Positions 13,189 to 13,954 of a stretch of DNA of 13,954 nucleotides are shown here, piece by piece (within the stretch, counting starts at the first letter, position 1; each line of letters begins with the position of its first letter). A program made the position numbers and the translations under genes. The notes below the pieces were generated by a model. That model was given only the letters and a program-made list of their open reading frames with translations. It searched no databases and had not been told where the DNA came from. This DNA comes from DASSCW01 sp036555005 (lineage in GTDB: Bacteria > Chloroflexota > Limnocylindria > QHBO01): positions 1-13,954 of the forward strand of contig DATBME010000055.1 of NCBI GenBank assembly GCA_036555005.1, read 5' to 3'.

Positions 13189-13458
13189 CGCCTGGCAGCT
13201 CCTTCTGGATTCATGCCCTGTCCGGGGCAACATATGACCGGCCAGTAATAGGAACGGCCAAATCGGTCGAAAACGTGCCACCTTCATAACCCTCGGTCAT
13301 GAGCGCGGCCGATTCCGGCCAGAACCAGTCAACTCCATGACGGGCCAGCAATATTCGGGCGAGCAGGCAAGCCACCTCGCGAGAGCCACCCTATCGCGCG
13401 GCCCTGTCAGATCCCGTCCACATCATCGGCAAGCGAGCTGGATGGCCGGCACGCTCGC
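13189..13458. other. Gene-free stretch upstream of the rRNA promoter
   Basis: No convincing ORF or RNA gene is seen. It should hold the promoter of the leftward DinB-like gene, but I cannot place one with confidence. Two similar 17-mers, ATGACCGGCCAGTAATA (13234-13250) and ATGACGGGCCAGCAATA (13337-13353), match at 15 of 17 positions. Composition is slightly less GC-rich than the genes around it. Confidence 0.5.
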
Positions 13459-13461
13459 TTG
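13430..13461. repeat. 9-bp inverted repeat overlapping the rRNA -35 box
   Basis: CAAGCGAGC (13430-13438) and GCTCGCTTG (13453-13461) are perfect inverted arms separated by 14 nt. The right arm covers the first bases of the TTGACG -35 element. Arm centres are about two helical turns apart, suiting a dimeric regulator. A hairpin is the alternative. Confidence 0.5.
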
Positions 13462-13487
13462 ACGCTTGGCACCGGTCCGCGTACTAT
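13459..13487 (+). promoter_or_regulatory. rRNA operon promoter (TTGACG-N17-TACTAT)
   Basis: The -35 TTGACG (13459-13464) and -10 TACTAT (13482-13487) are separated by exactly 17 nt, about 234 nt upstream of the 16S 5' end. Transcription would begin near 13494. This is the best primary promoter match in the window, as expected for an rRNA operon. Confidence 0.75.
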
Positions 13488-13493
13488 CCATCT

Positions 13494-13720
13494 CCGCGCC
13501 GGCGCTTTCGCCGGTCGGTGACGCACGAACGGCGGCCGCACAGGTCGCGCAGCGTGGCACCGCGAGACCCTTCATGTGGAGGCCTCGAATCGAACGAAGC
13601 CGATCTCGATCGGCGCACGTGGCTTAACAGCTGAAGAGTGACAGGAACCCACACGAGTCAGCGGGACCAAGTCTGAACTTGAACGGTGGTGGAGCCTTCG
13701 GGCAAGACCACTGTTTTTTC
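13494..13720 (+). other. 16S rRNA leader
   Basis: Transcribed spacer between the predicted start and 16S. It begins with a hairpin CCGGCG-CTTT-CGCCGG (13499-13514) and ends with a U-tailed hairpin (13683-13719). A boxA antitermination element is not obvious. The region should pair with sequence downstream of 16S, outside the window, for precursor processing. Confidence 0.6.
13683..13719 (+). terminator. U-tailed hairpin directly before 16S rRNA
   Basis: Stem ACGGTGGT (13683-13690) with ACCACTGT (13707-13714, one G-U pair), a small internal loop, then GCC-TTCG-GGC with a stable UUCG tetraloop. It is followed at once by six T (13714-13719). It has the form of an intrinsic terminator or attenuator but sits 1-2 nt before the mature 16S 5' end. 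Confidence 0.6.
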
Positions 13721-13954
13721 TGTTCGGAGAGTTTGATCCTGGCTCAGGACAAACGCTGGCGGGGTGCGTGAGACATGCAAGTCGAACGGGGTTTCACGGG
13801 GCTTGCTCTGTGAAACCTAGTGGCGGACGGCTGAGTAACGCGTAGGTGACCTGCCCGGAAGTGGGGAATAACTGCCCGAAAGGGTGGCTAATACCGCATG
13901 TGGTCGTCGAATCAGTTCGCCGACTAAAGGAGCAATCCGCTTCCGGAGGGGCCT
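13721..13954 (+). rRNA. rrs: 16S ribosomal RNA, 5' fragment
   Basis: The universal 5' sequence AGAGTTTGATCCTGGCTCAG begins at 13728, equivalent to E. coli position 8, which puts the 5' end near 13721. Conserved blocks follow: ACATGCAAGTCGAACGG, GTGGCGGACGGCTGAGTAACG and GGCTAATACCGCATG. GGACAAACGCTGGCGGGGTGCG and the V1 region look like Chloroflexota. The gene runs off the window after about 234 nt. Confidence 0.98.

Overview
The window is a chromosomal segment of a high-GC bacterium. The first ~234 nt of a 16S rRNA gene at its right end (from about 13721) look like Chloroflexota, possibly the uncultured Limnocylindria-like soil/freshwater groups. That placement is pattern recognition from a short 5' fragment, not a computed phylogeny. 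Coding density is high, intergenic gaps are short, and no insertion sequence, phage gene or CRISPR array is visible. The gene content is mostly housekeeping.

Layout. 1-2078: the 3' part of a serine tRNA cut by the window edge, a GNAT acetyltransferase, then a leftward aroE-tdk pair. 2180-2362: tRNA-Ser(GCT) and tRNA-Arg(GCG). 2419-4841: rightward genes for an RDD membrane protein, a GlsB/YeaQ-type membrane protein, a truncated haemoglobin and the AzlC/AzlD amino-acid exporter pair. 4850-7955: a leftward block with a PMT-family mannosyltransferase, an ECF sigma factor and its RskA-type anti-sigma factor. 7976-8886: a DUF4383 membrane protein and a convergent unknown exported protein. 8992-12721: a conserved informational cluster of a tadA homologue, tRNA-Ser(CGA), tRNA-Ser(GGA), the large-form SRP RNA, dnaX, ybaB and recR. 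12736-13188: a leftward DinB-like protein. 13189-13720: a gene-free stretch with the rRNA promoter and leader. The 16S rRNA gene then runs off the window.

The most interesting signal links two distant features. The tadA homologue sits where tadA sits in Bacillus (tadA-SRP RNA-dnaX-ybaB-recR) and keeps the TadA signature and zinc ligands. Its catalytic glutamate is replaced by valine, and the conserved asparagine that contacts the target base is aspartate. TadA's substrate in bacteria is A34 of tRNA-Arg(ACG), and the arginine tRNA in this same window has the anticodon GCG, which needs no A-to-I editing. Together they suggest a lineage that has abandoned inosine decoding of the CGN box while keeping a catalytically altered TadA.

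Other points of note: all four serine tRNA isoacceptors lie within 9.7 kb; the AroE homologue lacks part of the usual shikimate-binding residues; a terminator-like hairpin with a U-run stands immediately before 16S; a 9-bp inverted repeat overlaps the rRNA -35 box; several start codons sit only 6-9 nt downstream of -10-like hexamers, suggesting leaderless mRNAs; and an inverted repeat covers both stop codons of a convergent gene pair.
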